Assembly (NCBI GenBank): GCA_041393395.1
Contig: JAWKKG010000002.1
Coordinates: 1,100,824 to 1,164,823, forward strand
Source: JAGQIB01 sp041393395
GTDB lineage: Bacteria > ARS69
DNA: 64,000 nucleotides
Reading direction: 5' to 3'
In this document: positions 1 to 13,878 of the stretch, piece by piece
How positions within the stretch are numbered: position 1 is the first letter of the stretch
How the letters are laid out: each line of letters begins with the position of its first letter
Notes under the pieces: generated by a model
The model's database searches: none
What the model saw: the letters and a program-made list of their open reading frames with translations, nothing else
What the model was told of the DNA's origin: nothing
Made by a program: the position numbers and the translations under genes

Positions 1-1464
1 ACCGGGGGGCAGCACTTCTACGACACCGATTCTACGGTGTGGCGGCCGACGGTCGCCGACACGGTTCAGTTCGAATCGGTCCCCTCCACGATCGGCAACG
101 AGTCCATCATCTTCGGGGTGCGAGCGATCGACAACGCGGGGGCGGAGGAGCAGGTTCTCTCCGCGACGCAGAACGTCCGCCTGTTCAATGTGAGTCGGTC
201 ACTCGATGGACCGCCCATCACGATCATCTCGAACATCGCGGGAACGTTCAATTCGGTCGACCCCGTCGCGACGCGCGAGGTGTTCGCGGGACAGGGACTC
301 CATTTCCGGTGGCGGGCCACGCCGAGCGCGACGAGTGATTCCCCGGTGGCCGGATACTCGTACGCGGCGGACGACACGTCGAACTGGACTCCGTTCTCCG
401 AGAACTCGCTCGAGTTCCCGCCACAGGTCGAGGGCGAGGAAGAGATTTTCTGGTTCCCCGACGTGGGTCTGCACACCTTCTTCGTACGCGCGATCGACTT
501 CGCCGGGTTCACGCAGGCGCTGGCGGCACGGATCCGCGTGTTCAGCGGCCCGCGCTTCGCACCCGAAGGGGCCAACTTCGTCCTCGTCGTTCTCGACACA
601 CCGGAAGACGACGACATCGAGCGCGAGATCGGTTTCCCCCGCTACTACGGCGAACAGATCGAGGAGACGTACGTCCGCTACTGGTTCGAAGGTTACAACG
701 TGCAGACGGTCTACCATACGAACGGCAACGTGGAGCCCCAGCTCGCCGTGATGGACTATGCGTCGAGTACGTTCTGGTTTCACAGCAGCGATACGTCCAC
801 TGGCGACAGCGTCCTTCTCGATTACCACGAGATCGGCCCGAATCCGCTCCCTTCCTACGTGGCGAGTGGAGGGAACTTGTTCCTCTGTGGCGTGAACGTT
901 CTCGAGGCGGCGCGGTACTTCGAGAAAACGGACGGGGATCGCGACTACGTCCTGAACTCTCCGATCTCGTTCCAGCTGACCCTGAACGACACGACCTACG
1001 TACCGCACTGGATGGCCACGGCCTTCGGCATCGCGCAGATCGAGCGGCCCGTATACAATACTGTCTCGTCGCCCCAGGATCGAATCCGGGTCGCCCACTC
1101 GCTCATCACGGGCGGCTCCAATCCCTATCCGGATCTCGAATTCGACCCGCTCTCGATCGCCGACGGCCCCACGCTCCGAGGCTTCGGCTACTACGACGAC
1201 GGGATGGTGGTGCTCGATACCGGGGATCCGCTTCGGAACGCCGAGCCGATCTACACGCGGGACGACACCGGGTCCGCAATCGGAATTCGCCGACTCAGCC
1301 CGGATGGCCCGGGAATCAACGGAAACGTCGTTTATCTCGGTTTGCATCCGTACTTCGTCTACCGCCCGCAGTTCCGGGATCTGATCCGCGCCGTGATGGC
1401 GGATTTTGGCGAGTTCCCCCAGCCTGGTTCGCGCACGGAAGCCCTCGGAGGCGCTGCTCGATGA
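1..1464 (+). CDS. Secreted/surface protein, C-terminal part (5' end outside window)
   Basis: The reading frame is open from base 1, so the start lies upstream; 487 residues are visible. The first ~180 residues look like Ig-/fibronectin-like beta modules (repeated 'GVRAIDNAG', 'FVRAIDFAGF'). The rest looks like an alpha/beta domain with a long acidic loop and the pattern 'YVASGGNLFLCG', which resembles glutamine-amidotransferase-like domains seen in surface proteins of FCB-type bacteria. No catalytic motif was recognised. The stop overlaps the next start (ATGA at 1461-1464), so the two genes are translationally coupled. A role at the cell surface is inferred from domain style and from the secreted neighbour. 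Confidence 0.7.
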   Translation, partial: TGGQHFYDTDSTVWRPTVADTVQFESVPSTIGNESIIFGVRAIDNAGAEEQVLSATQNVRLFNVSRSLDGPPITIISNIAGTFNSVDPVATREVFAGQGLHFRWRATPSATSDSPVAGYSYAADDTSNWTPFSENSLEFPPQVEGEEEIFWFPDVGLHTFFVRAIDFAGFTQALAARIRVFSGPRFAPEGANFVLVVLDTPEDDDIEREIGFPRYYGEQIEETYVRYWFEGYNVQTVYHTNGNVEPQLAVMDYASSTFWFHSSDTSTGDSVLLDYHEIGPNPLPSYVASGGNLFLCGVNVLEAARYFEKTDGDRDYVLNSPISFQLTLNDTTYVPHWMATAFGIAQIERPVYNTVSSPQDRIRVAHSLITGGSNPYPDLEFDPLSIADGPTLRGFGYYDDGMVVLDTGDPLRNAEPIYTRDDTGSAIGIRRLSPDGPGINGNVVYLGLHPYFVYRPQFRDLIRAVMADFGEFPQPGSRTEALGGAAR

Positions 1465-2963
1465 CCCCTGGTGCTCGATTCGATGACCGGCGGGCGAGAC
1501 ACGGCCTGGCGGGACTTCTCGCCGCCCTCGCGATCCTGATCGGGCTCGGCTCGCCCGTCGCTGCGCAGAACATCGTGCTCCCGACTCCGGAGTTCTCCGT
1601 CGAGCTCGGCAGTCGCGTCGCGGCGCTGACGTGGCCGGAGGTTCCGACCACCGAGGGCCGTACCGTGACCGGGATCACCTTCAATGCGCCGAACGGATGG
1701 GATCAGGTCAACAGCTCCACGGTCGACCTGTTCGGTGACTACGTTCTCGATTGCGACTACCGGCTGCGGATCTCCAAGATCCCCCGGCAGCCGGGGTTCA
1801 ACCGGCGCGTGGAGCTCGTCTGCCAGATCTTCGAGAACGTGAGCGGCGTCGGCGCGGCGCGCGCCTCGGACACGCTCGTCTGCACGCAGGCGAACGTGGA
1901 CTACGCACTCGACCCCGCACTGGGCGGAAACCTCGCGATCCGGCTCGGGAGCACGCTCCTGCAGCCTCCGAACGATCTCGGTGACATTCCGGTATCGGTC
2001 ACGGGGCTGAACACGTCGAACTCGGACACCACCGGCTACTTCTGCGCGCCGATCAACTCCGTCGCGAACCCGAGTTCTTCGGACACGCTGTTCGTGTTCG
2101 TCGCCGGCCCGATCGACGTCGACGCCATTCCCGTTCCCGTCCCGCTTTCGATCCCCCAGGACACGCTCGCGATCACCGGCCCGAACCAGACGTTCCCGAT
2201 CATGAACGGCATGTCGGTCACGTTCGGCGCGGGCGGCGCGACGCCGGCCGACACCACGAAGTGGCTCGCCCACTACCTGTTCGATCCCCAGGGAACGATC
2301 GTCGCGAACCTGGAATCGATGGAAGGCTATCGTGTGTGGCGCGCCCAGGCGCCGCGAGACCCGGCCCTGGGTCTCGGTCCGCTCGAGCTGCTCGGGGAGA
2401 TCCGACAGTGCGAGTCGAAGTTCCAGTTCTTCCTGCTGGACGAGAATGCCGCGGACGCCACCGCGCTCGAGCTGACGTACGACCCGACGGGGCGCACGTT
2501 CCGCCTGGAAGATCGAAGCGTTCACGACGACTTCCCCTACGAGTACGGACTGTCGACCTTCGACCGGGGATTCCTCGGAGGCACGCAGACTCGAACGTAC
2601 GAGAGTACGATCGCCCGTTCCGGCAAGTTGTATCCGGCTGCGACCGCCCGCCGAGCCTCCGAAGACGTGTACGTCGTGCCGAACCCGTACAAGGAGTCGG
2701 CGGACTGGGAGGAAGGCACTCGCAAGGTCGTGTTCGCGAACTTGCCGACCACTTGCACGATTCGGATCTTCACCGCGTCGGCGGATCACGTCGCGACGCT
2801 GGAGCACGGCCCCGGAGTGCCCGCCAGCACGTCGCCGACCTCGCGCGCGTGGGATCTCAGGACGGATGCCGGCCGCACGGTGGCCGCAGGCATCTACATC
2901 TTCCAGGTGGAGGGGATTTCCGAGTCCTACCGCCAGGTGGGGAAGCTCGTCGTAGCACACTGA
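1461..2963 (+). CDS. Secreted protein with C-terminal FlgD-like/T9SS-type sorting domain
   Basis: 500 aa. A signal peptide is visible at residues ~15-36 (hydrophobic 'LLAALAILIGLG', then SPVAAQ). The central part is beta-rich, low in lysine, and not a family I recognise. The last ~95 residues start with 'YVVPNPYKES' and end 'AAGIYIFQVEG...GKLVVAH', the usual form of FlgD-like Ig domains that serve as C-terminal sorting signals in type IX-like secretion. Translation is coupled to the upstream gene, and a hairpin terminator follows at 3025-3060, so this is the last gene of its operon. A surface-exposed product is likely; function unknown. Confidence 0.8.
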   Translation: MTPGARFDDRRARHGLAGLLAALAILIGLGSPVAAQNIVLPTPEFSVELGSRVAALTWPEVPTTEGRTVTGITFNAPNGWDQVNSSTVDLFGDYVLDCDYRLRISKIPRQPGFNRRVELVCQIFENVSGVGAARASDTLVCTQANVDYALDPALGGNLAIRLGSTLLQPPNDLGDIPVSVTGLNTSNSDTTGYFCAPINSVANPSSSDTLFVFVAGPIDVDAIPVPVPLSIPQDTLAITGPNQTFPIMNGMSVTFGAGGATPADTTKWLAHYLFDPQGTIVANLESMEGYRVWRAQAPRDPALGLGPLELLGEIRQCESKFQFFLLDENAADATALELTYDPTGRTFRLEDRSVHDDFPYEYGLSTFDRGFLGGTQTRTYESTIARSGKLYPAATARRASEDVYVVPNPYKESADWEEGTRKVVFANLPTTCTIRIFTASADHVATLEHGPGVPASTSPTSRAWDLRTDAGRTVAAGIYIFQVEGISESYRQVGKLVVAH

Positions 2964-3024
2964 TCCGATTCGCCGGCACGTCCGGAAGGCGCGCAGGTCG
3001 CCCGATCGGATCCTCGAACAACCG

Positions 3025-3060
3025 GGGGAGGGAGCGAAAGCTCTTTCCCCTTTCGTTCGT
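3025..3060 (+). terminator. Rho-independent terminator
   Basis: An 11-bp stem (3025-3035 with 3040-3050, two G-T pairs) closes on a GAAA tetraloop and is followed by TTTCGTTCG. It lies 62 bases after the secreted-protein stop and before the dehydrogenase start at 3094, so it separates the two units. Confidence 0.7.
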
Positions 3061-3093
3061 CGCCTCACGAAACGTGGAACGGAGTGAAGCTCA

Positions 3094-4218
3094 ATGGCCA
3101 AGTACAAGATCGCGTGGTTGCCCGGTGACGGAGTCGGTGTAGACGTGATGGAGGCCGCCCGAGGCGTGCTGGACGCTGTCGGCTTCGAGGCGGAGTACGT
3201 CCACGGCGACATCGGCTGGGAGTTCTGGAAGACGGAAGGAAACCCGCTGCCCGATCGAACGCTCGACGTGTTGAGGAGCACCGACGCGGCACTGTTCGGC
3301 GCGATCACGAGCCTGCCCAAGGAGGAGGCGGAGGCGGAGCTCGTGCCCGCGCTGAAGGGCAAGGGGCTCGTGTACCGGAGTCCGATCGTGCGGTTGCGCC
3401 AGGAGTTCAACCTGCGCACGAACCGTCGTCCATGCTTCGCGTATCCCGGCAATCCGCTGAACGTGCAGGAGGGGATCGATCTCGTCGTGTTCCGGGAGAA
3501 CACCGAGGGGATGTATGCGGGTGTCGAGTTCCATCCGGTTCCTTCCGGCGTCCGCGACGCGCTGCGCGAGCACTCCGCACCGTTCAAGAAGTTCGACTCG
3601 GTCGCGGCCGAGGACATGGCCATCACCTGCCGCGTCATCACCCGGAAGGGCGCCACCAGCATCATCCGCGACTCCTTCGAGTACGCGAAGGCGCACGGCT
3701 ATCCGAACGTGACCATCGTGGAGAAGCCGAACGTCCTGCGAGAGACGTCCGGATTGATGGTCCGCGTGGCCCGCGAGGTGGCGAAGTCCTATCCCGGCAT
3801 CGAGCTATGGGAAACGAACATCGACGCCATGGCGATGTGGTTGATCAAGAATCCCCAGAACTACGGCGTGCTCGTGTGTTCGAACCTGTTCGGCGACGTG
3901 ATGTCGGACCTCTGCGCGCAACTCGTGGGTGGCCTCGGGTTCGCGGCGAGCGGCAACATCGGCGACGACTACGCCGTGTTCGAGCCGACGCACGGGAGCG
4001 CGCCGAAGTACGCCGGGCAGAACAAGGTCAATCCCACGGCGATGGTCCTGTCCGCGCAGATGATGCTGGACTGGCTCGGCGAGAAGGACATGGCGGCGCG
4101 GGTGCGCGACGCGGTGGCGGCGGTGATCGCCGAGGGCAAGGCGCGGACCTACGACATGGGCGGCTCCACCACGACGAGCGCGATGGGCGAGGCGATCGCG
4201 GCGAAGGTGCGCGGCTGA
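3094..4218 (+). CDS. Isocitrate/isopropylmalate dehydrogenase family protein (NAD(P)-dependent)
   Basis: 374 aa, normal for the beta-decarboxylating dehydrogenase family. The N-terminus has the expected 'LPGDGVGVDVMEAA' start. The substrate arginine loop is 'RLRQEFNLRTNRRP', followed by 'VVFRENTEGMYAG'. The metal-binding Asp region appears as 'DAMAMWL' and 'LFGDVMSDL', and the cofactor loop as 'EPTHGSAPKYAGQNKVNP'. These support oxidative decarboxylation of a 2-R-hydroxy-diacid: isocitrate, 3-isopropylmalate or homoisocitrate. The FRENTEG form favours isocitrate/homoisocitrate over LeuB, but the substrate cannot be settled from sequence. It stands alone behind a terminator and converges with the minus-strand gene ending at 4220, leaving one base between the stops. 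Confidence 0.9.
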   Translation: MAKYKIAWLPGDGVGVDVMEAARGVLDAVGFEAEYVHGDIGWEFWKTEGNPLPDRTLDVLRSTDAALFGAITSLPKEEAEAELVPALKGKGLVYRSPIVRLRQEFNLRTNRRPCFAYPGNPLNVQEGIDLVVFRENTEGMYAGVEFHPVPSGVRDALREHSAPFKKFDSVAAEDMAITCRVITRKGATSIIRDSFEYAKAHGYPNVTIVEKPNVLRETSGLMVRVAREVAKSYPGIELWETNIDAMAMWLIKNPQNYGVLVCSNLFGDVMSDLCAQLVGGLGFAASGNIGDDYAVFEPTHGSAPKYAGQNKVNPTAMVLSAQMMLDWLGEKDMAARVRDAVAAVIAEGKARTYDMGGSTTTSAMGEAIAAKVRG

Positions 4219-4219
4219 C

Positions 4220-7200
4220 CTAGGGCTGCGTGGCGTCCGCCGTGTCGTCGTGGTCGGATGCCGGCCCGTGATCGTGTCCCTCATGGTCGTCGACCCCGGG
4301 TGACGTGACGCCGGGGGTCGGCGGCCGGTGGTCGAACGGGGACTCGCCGGTCTCGTCGCGGCGCATCGCGTCCTTCAGCTTGCCGATCCGGTACTGAAGC
4401 TCCTCGTGCTCGGGATCGAGCGCGAGGTAGCGCTCGAGGAACTCCAGTCCGAACTGGAGATCGGCCTGCTCGTCTTCCATGGACAGCTTGCAGTCGATGT
4501 AGCCGATGGCGGCATCGATGTTTCGAGGGTTGAGTCGAACCGCGTCCTCGTAGAACGGCAGCGCCTTGTCGAAGTAGCCTCGACGCTTCCAGATGCGCCC
4601 CATCTGCAGGCGGAAGAGATCGTCCTCGGGTTCGAGCTCGATCGCCTGGCCCGTGCACGCGATCGCGTAGTCGAACTGTTCTCCCTGCATGAGGAGCCAG
4701 CCGAGGTTCGCGAATCCCGGAGCGTAGGTCGAGTCGATCTCCACGGCCTCCCGCATGTTCGAGTGTGCTCCGCTGAAGGCCTCGCGAATCGTGTACTGGA
4801 TTCCCATGCGGGAACGCAGGCCGGCAAACGCCCGGCGGATCGAGCCGTCCTCCGGGTTCAGACCGAGCGCCTCGCGGTAGGCCGCGATCGCATCGAGGTC
4901 CTGTCCCGCGATCTCGAGATCCACCGCTTCCCACTTCTTGGCCAGCGCTTCGCGATCCCGTTCGACTCGCTCCCGGAGTCCCGCGGGTGCATCGACGACG
5001 GCCGCGAGCGGGTCGTCGCCCAGCGCGACGAGGCCGGGCACGGCGTTCACCGTCGTCTCGCGGTGGCGGCGATCCGCCTCGGGGCCGGCGAGTGACGGCG
5101 CGAGCGCCCGGTGGGGCGGCCGGTTGCCGGCGATGCGCCGTACGGTCGCGTCGCCGATCAGGAATCGGGACAGCATCGTGTCCGGAGTGCCGATCCAGCT
5201 GGCCCGCGTGTCGGCGAGAACGGTCGGGTCCATCCAGCGCTCGGCCACGGAAGGAAAGTCGATTGGCGCGGGAGTGCGTCGCGCCAGGATCAGCACGTCG
5301 CCGGATTCCCCGGCCCAGCACTCGACCTGCGGGAACACGTCGGCGAACGTCGCGAGGAGATCGAGGAAGCCCTCGCGCGTGAGTGACGACGCGGGCACCC
5401 AGTGGCAGTAGCGGCCACTCTCCGTGAGTCTCTCCCGCACGACGCGAAGGAACTCGCGCGTGGAAAAACGCGCGGATCGCGCGGTCCACGCACCCGAAGC
5501 CTGCCCGAGAATCACGTCGTACGCGGCCGCTCGCCGCAGCAACTCGTGGGGGTCTCCCGGGTACAGGGACACGCGCGGATCCTGCATCGCGGTGCGCTCC
5601 ACCGGTCCGAGTCGCGCGGTCGCGCGGAACGGCACGCGACCGACGTCCAGCACGTCGAGCCTGTCGATCGGGTGGGACAGGGCCGCGCGGATCGCGACGC
5701 CGGAGCCGGAGCCGAGAACGCACACGCGCTTCGCCTCGGGGCCCGTCGAGAGCGGGAGGTGAGCGAGCAGGCCGTGGGACGCGATCGACGTTCCGGTCGA
5801 CGTCTCGAAGCGACCGTTCACGAACAGACGTCGCTCGTGGCCCCGCGCGAGGATGGTCCACGTGCCCTCGGGCCCGTCCTCGTCGAAGATTCGCCAGTGT
5901 TGCTGCACGCCGGAGATGAACGACGCCTCGGATCGGAGGCTGCGCTCGACGACGAGGGCCTCGCGATCGAGGGGCGGCACCCGGAGAGCCGCCGCGGCGA
6001 CGACTCCGAGGGCGATGACGGCGGTCGCGAGTCGAAGGGCGTCGGCCCGACGCACCAGGGCCACCGTGGCGATCACGACCGCGGTCAACGTCGCGCTCGT
6101 GACGAGGTGACCGAGGGCGAGCGTCGCGAGCCTCGAAGCTCCCATTCCGAGCCCGACAACCACCCCGAGTCCGAGTCCGATCGTCGCAGACTCGACCCAC
6201 GGCCTGCGATCCGCGCGAGTCGCGGGAACGAACCGCGCACCGAGTACGGCGGCGGCGCCGAGCGGCAGCGCCAAGGGAACGATTCGTGGGAGCGCGAGGT
6301 CGAAGGCCGTGCGTGCCACCGCCGCAAGGGAGGAGAGCTCCAGCACCTTTGCGTGGAACCGCTCCGGGAGCGCGGCCCACCGGGTCAACACGGTGATCGC
6401 GATCGCGCCCGACGCCGCCACCAGGAGTACGACGGCGACAGCGCGGAATCGATGCGTCAGTCGCGCTCCGAGCGCGGCCGCGAGGATCGCGCCACCGGCC
6501 GCCGCGCCGACGAACACGACTCCGGCGACGTCGACGCCCGGAAGATCGTTCCCCACGATCGCGACGAAGGCCCGGCGTGTCGCGAGGCCGAACACCGTGA
6601 GCGGCAAGGCGATCGCGAATCCCCACGCGGCGGCTTCGAAGAAGAAGCCTCGGGGATTCTCGGCGGCGTCCGGAGCGGAGAACCGCGTCCGCGCGACGAG
6701 CGCCCCCGCCAGGAGAGTCACGATGCCGGCCAGGAGGCCGACGAGCGGACGGGCCGCTCCCGACGGCAGCACGCGGGCGATTTCGCCGGGCAGGGGAGTG
6801 GCGGCGAATGCCGCTCCGGTCAGTCCGGCGGCAACCAACGCGCCGGCCGTGCCGGCCGCGCGTTCCGGGGTGACTTCTCGAAGAACCGTCGCGATGACCC
6901 GACCCGCGACCCACGAAGCGGGCAACAAGAAGAGAGAGGAGATCAGTGCCCGGGCGACTCCGATTCCGACCGGCGACGCGTCGAGGCCGCCGCCGGCCCA
7001 GGCGAGACCCCGTGCGAGGTCCAGCGGAAGGGTGGCGAGGGTGATCGCCAATCCTCCGACGGCGATCAGCGCGCCGGCGAGGCGTCGCGGCTCCGGGAGC
7101 CTCCGCTGCCTCGCGCCGAGGGCGAACGCGACCAGCGCGAGGGTGGCGAACGTAATGTCCGCGCCGGGGGTGTCCACGAGCGATCGCTGGAGCGTGACCG

Positions 7201-7339
7201 ACCAGAGCGGCACCGAGAGTCCACCGGCGAACCCCACCAGCACCGCGAGCACGCCGGGCGAAGGGGAGCGGGATGGGCGGGCTTTCGACCGGGCCTTGGA
7301 CAAGATCGGCTCCTCCGCGGGGTCGACAAACCGCGGCAT
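4220..7339 (-). CDS. Membrane-fused spermidine-synthase-like protein with C-terminal TPRs and His-rich tail
   Basis: 1039 aa. Residues ~25-460 contain about a dozen hydrophobic helices. Then comes a class I SAM-methyltransferase/aminopropyltransferase-like fold with the nucleotide loop 'VCVLGSGSGVAIRAAL'. The position where SpeE has its catalytic Asp reads 'YDVILGQASGAW', like the SEPSNPW loop of membrane-fused homologues, so true polyamine synthesis is doubtful. From ~residue 800 on there are TPR units, and the last ~30 residues are His/Asp-rich ('DDHEGHDHG', 'SDHDD'), a possible metal-binding tail. It follows the GT39-like gene by 4 bases and is probably co-transcribed with it. The substrate is unknown. 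Confidence 0.8.
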   Translation of the reverse strand: MPRFVDPAEEPILSKARSKARPSRSPSPGVLAVLVGFAGGLSVPLWSVTLQRSLVDTPGADITFATLALVAFALGARQRRLPEPRRLAGALIAVGGLAITLATLPLDLARGLAWAGGGLDASPVGIGVARALISSLFLLPASWVAGRVIATVLREVTPERAAGTAGALVAAGLTGAAFAATPLPGEIARVLPSGAARPLVGLLAGIVTLLAGALVARTRFSAPDAAENPRGFFFEAAAWGFAIALPLTVFGLATRRAFVAIVGNDLPGVDVAGVVFVGAAAGGAILAAALGARLTHRFRAVAVVLLVAASGAIAITVLTRWAALPERFHAKVLELSSLAAVARTAFDLALPRIVPLALPLGAAAVLGARFVPATRADRRPWVESATIGLGLGVVVGLGMGASRLATLALGHLVTSATLTAVVIATVALVRRADALRLATAVIALGVVAAAALRVPPLDREALVVERSLRSEASFISGVQQHWRIFDEDGPEGTWTILARGHERRLFVNGRFETSTGTSIASHGLLAHLPLSTGPEAKRVCVLGSGSGVAIRAALSHPIDRLDVLDVGRVPFRATARLGPVERTAMQDPRVSLYPGDPHELLRRAAAYDVILGQASGAWTARSARFSTREFLRVVRERLTESGRYCHWVPASSLTREGFLDLLATFADVFPQVECWAGESGDVLILARRTPAPIDFPSVAERWMDPTVLADTRASWIGTPDTMLSRFLIGDATVRRIAGNRPPHRALAPSLAGPEADRRHRETTVNAVPGLVALGDDPLAAVVDAPAGLRERVERDREALAKKWEAVDLEIAGQDLDAIAAYREALGLNPEDGSIRRAFAGLRSRMGIQYTIREAFSGAHSNMREAVEIDSTYAPGFANLGWLLMQGEQFDYAIACTGQAIELEPEDDLFRLQMGRIWKRRGYFDKALPFYEDAVRLNPRNIDAAIGYIDCKLSMEDEQADLQFGLEFLERYLALDPEHEELQYRIGKLKDAMRRDETGESPFDHRPPTPGVTSPGVDDHEGHDHGPASDHDDTADATQP

Positions 7340-7343
7340 GATA

Positions 7344-9131
7344 TCACGAACCCCGCTGGACCCGTTCCAGGTTCCCCAGGTTGTGCCGGAGATCGGAATC
7401 GGTCGGATCGATCGCGAGGCCGGCCTCGAACTGGACGCGGGCCTCCTCGTAGCGATGACGAATCGCGAGCCAGACGCCGTAGGCCGAACGGGCCTGCTTC
7501 TCGAACGGGTCGGCTTGGACCGCCCGCCGGTAGGGCTCGCCCGCTTCGTCCGCCCTTCCGATCTGCTCGAGCAGTCGGCCCTTCACCAGGAGCACCTGCA
7601 CATAGTCGGGCGCGAGCGCCAACGCCGCGTCGAGCTCCCGCAGTGCGGCCTCGGGCTGATGATCCCGGACCAGGCTCTCGGCGAGAAGTCGGTGCGCATC
7701 GACGTCGCGCGGATCGGCGCGGAGTGCGTCCTCGAGGGCTCGCGCGGCGCTCGCCTCGAAGCCCGCCCGCTGCAAGGCCACGGAGCGGTTGATCGCGGCG
7801 CGGGCCTCGTCGATCGGTCTCTCCCCGAGCCAGTCCACGAGAACGAATCCCGCGAGGCCGGCCGCTGCGACCAGTGCGAGGACGGGGCGCCCGCGCGAGC
7901 GGATCGCGGCGTCCACTCCCAGGCCGGCGAGAACGCAGAGCGCCGGCGTGGCCTCGAGGCGGTAGCGCGCGGCCACGAAGAACGCGAGGTTCTCGATCGC
8001 GACCGCGATCAGCAGCAGAATGAGCAGGCTCCGCAGCCGACGACTCGACGGGTTCGCGAAGCCGAGCCACAGCCCGAGGAGCGCGAGTGGCGCCACGAGC
8101 GCGAAGCCCGGGAGCGGTGCCGAAAGCACGCGGGACTCGCGCCGGGCAACCTCGAAGTCCGTGTTCCGGGGAGTCTCGCGCGCATCCAGGAGACGGACGA
8201 TCTTGCGCCCCAGCGCGCGAACCCACGCGGCCGGGTCCGCCGCCGCCTCGCGCAGGCCCCGCTCGAACCAGTAGTTCGACTCGCCCACCCGGGACCGCAC
8301 CCCCGCCGCCCAGGGGGCGATCTGAAGCTTGTCCCAGTGGTGGCCCGGCTGGATCGCGGTGAGCGAGTCGGAGTTCGCCCCGTTGCCGAGGTAGAAGTTG
8401 ATGCCGCCGTTGTACGACACGACGACGTTCTCTCCGCCGCCGACCCGGTTCGCGATCGTGAACGGCAGGATCGGAAGCGCGATCGCCAGACCGAAGGCGA
8501 TCGCCGAGGCCAGAGGAGAGGGGCGCCCCGCCCCGCCTCCAGTCGACCGGCTACCTCCGAGGGCCCACCAGAGACCGGCGAGAGCGCCGAAAAGAATACT
8601 TGTCGGCCTGGCCGCGGAGGCGACGCCGAGCAGGACCCCGGCCCCCAGCAGCGCCCGGAGCGGCCGCTCGGCGCGGTCCGCGCGGTCGAGCAACCAGATC
8701 GCGGCCGTGGTGGTGGTGAGCACCAGCGTCGGCGGGAGGAGCTCGCCCTCCATCCAGAGGGCCGGTCCGTAGAGTGCGAACAGCCCCCCGCCCACGTACC
8801 CGGCCCGCCGCCCTCCGACCCGCGCTGCGACCAGCCCGACCAGCACCGACGTCAGGACCCCGAGCCCGGCCTGCACGAGACGCGGCCCCCACGGGCCGGG
8901 CGCCACCGCGTAGATCCCGCCGAGAACCAGGGAGTAGAGCGGCGGCTGGTAGTAGGGCAGCTCCAACGCCCCCGGCCCGCCCGCCGCCACGCTCCGCGCC
9001 TGCTGGTCGTACGTGTACGCGTCCACGACGGGAGACCGGAACGCCACCGTCTCCGCGAACTCCGCCAGGAACAGCGCCCGCACAAGGAGCGCGAGTGCCG
9101 CGATTCCGAACCACCCGTAGAAACGTCGCAC
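7344..9131 (-). CDS. GT39-like polytopic membrane glycosyltransferase with C-terminal TPRs
   Basis: 595 aa. An N-terminal helix is followed by a luminal/periplasmic loop with 'DAYTYDQQA' and 'PYYQPPLYSL', which matches the acidic first loop and the YxPPLY pattern of the dolichyl-phosphate-mannose mannosyltransferase/ArnT clan (GT39/GT83). Eight to ten further hydrophobic segments run to ~residue 400. Residues ~440-595 are TPR units ('ALRADPRDVDAHRLLAESL', 'ALALAPDYVQVLLVKGRL'). It is expected to move a sugar from a lipid carrier on the outer face of the inner membrane. It is first in a two-gene minus-strand unit. Acceptor and donor are not identifiable. Confidence 0.8.
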   Translation of the reverse strand: MRRFYGWFGIAALALLVRALFLAEFAETVAFRSPVVDAYTYDQQARSVAAGGPGALELPYYQPPLYSLVLGGIYAVAPGPWGPRLVQAGLGVLTSVLVGLVAARVGGRRAGYVGGGLFALYGPALWMEGELLPPTLVLTTTTAAIWLLDRADRAERPLRALLGAGVLLGVASAARPTSILFGALAGLWWALGGSRSTGGGAGRPSPLASAIAFGLAIALPILPFTIANRVGGGENVVVSYNGGINFYLGNGANSDSLTAIQPGHHWDKLQIAPWAAGVRSRVGESNYWFERGLREAAADPAAWVRALGRKIVRLLDARETPRNTDFEVARRESRVLSAPLPGFALVAPLALLGLWLGFANPSSRRLRSLLILLLIAVAIENLAFFVAARYRLEATPALCVLAGLGVDAAIRSRGRPVLALVAAAGLAGFVLVDWLGERPIDEARAAINRSVALQRAGFEASAARALEDALRADPRDVDAHRLLAESLVRDHQPEAALRELDAALALAPDYVQVLLVKGRLLEQIGRADEAGEPYRRAVQADPFEKQARSAYGVWLAIRHRYEEARVQFEAGLAIDPTDSDLRHNLGNLERVQRGS

Positions 9132-9465
9132 GATCCCGTGACTCTACCCGGTGGCCCGTTCGTTGTGGTGCGAAGAGTGTGTCTGGCGAAGGTGGAGTCG
9201 ATTTCGTGGCCGCCCGGAGCCCGACGGTATCAGGAACTGCACGGCCGATGTCACGACCCCGCGACCGAAATGCCCAGACACAATCTTCGAACCACAACCA
9301 AGTGGTTTCCGAAGGAAAGGAGGTTTCGTTTGCCCAATTGGACCTCCTGGTCTAACTTGCGCCGTTCGAGGGGTCTCCCCGCGAGAGCCGGTGGATCGAC
9401 TCCGGTGGCAAATCTGTGGCCACGAGCCATTTCTCGCGAGCGTCCCGGCTCCCCGGAGGTGCCAG
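9132..9465. other. Divergent intergenic region between GT39-like gene and ppdK
   Basis: 334 bp that must hold promoters for both directions. It contains a long imperfect inverted repeat (listed separately) and a 7-bp hairpin, AGGAGGT 9318-9324 with ACCTCCT 9342-9348. In that hairpin a perfect Shine-Dalgarno sequence pairs with its complement. No clear sigma-70 promoter was found. The AT content is slightly higher than in the flanking genes around 9270-9340. Confidence 0.5.
9162..9298. repeat. 25-bp imperfect inverted repeat upstream of ppdK
   Basis: The left arm 9162-9186 (GTTGTGGTGCGAAG...) and the right arm 9274-9298 are reverse complements with two mismatches in 25 positions, separated by 87 bp. 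There is no terminator T-run. It could be a regulatory stem in the ppdK leader, a looping operator, or the ends of a small non-coding element. I did not notice another copy in the window. Confidence 0.6.
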
Positions 9466-12318
<2,853 letters not shown>

Positions 12319-12339
12319 GCGGACCGCGTCCCGTCGGCC

Positions 12340-13878
<1,539 letters not shown>

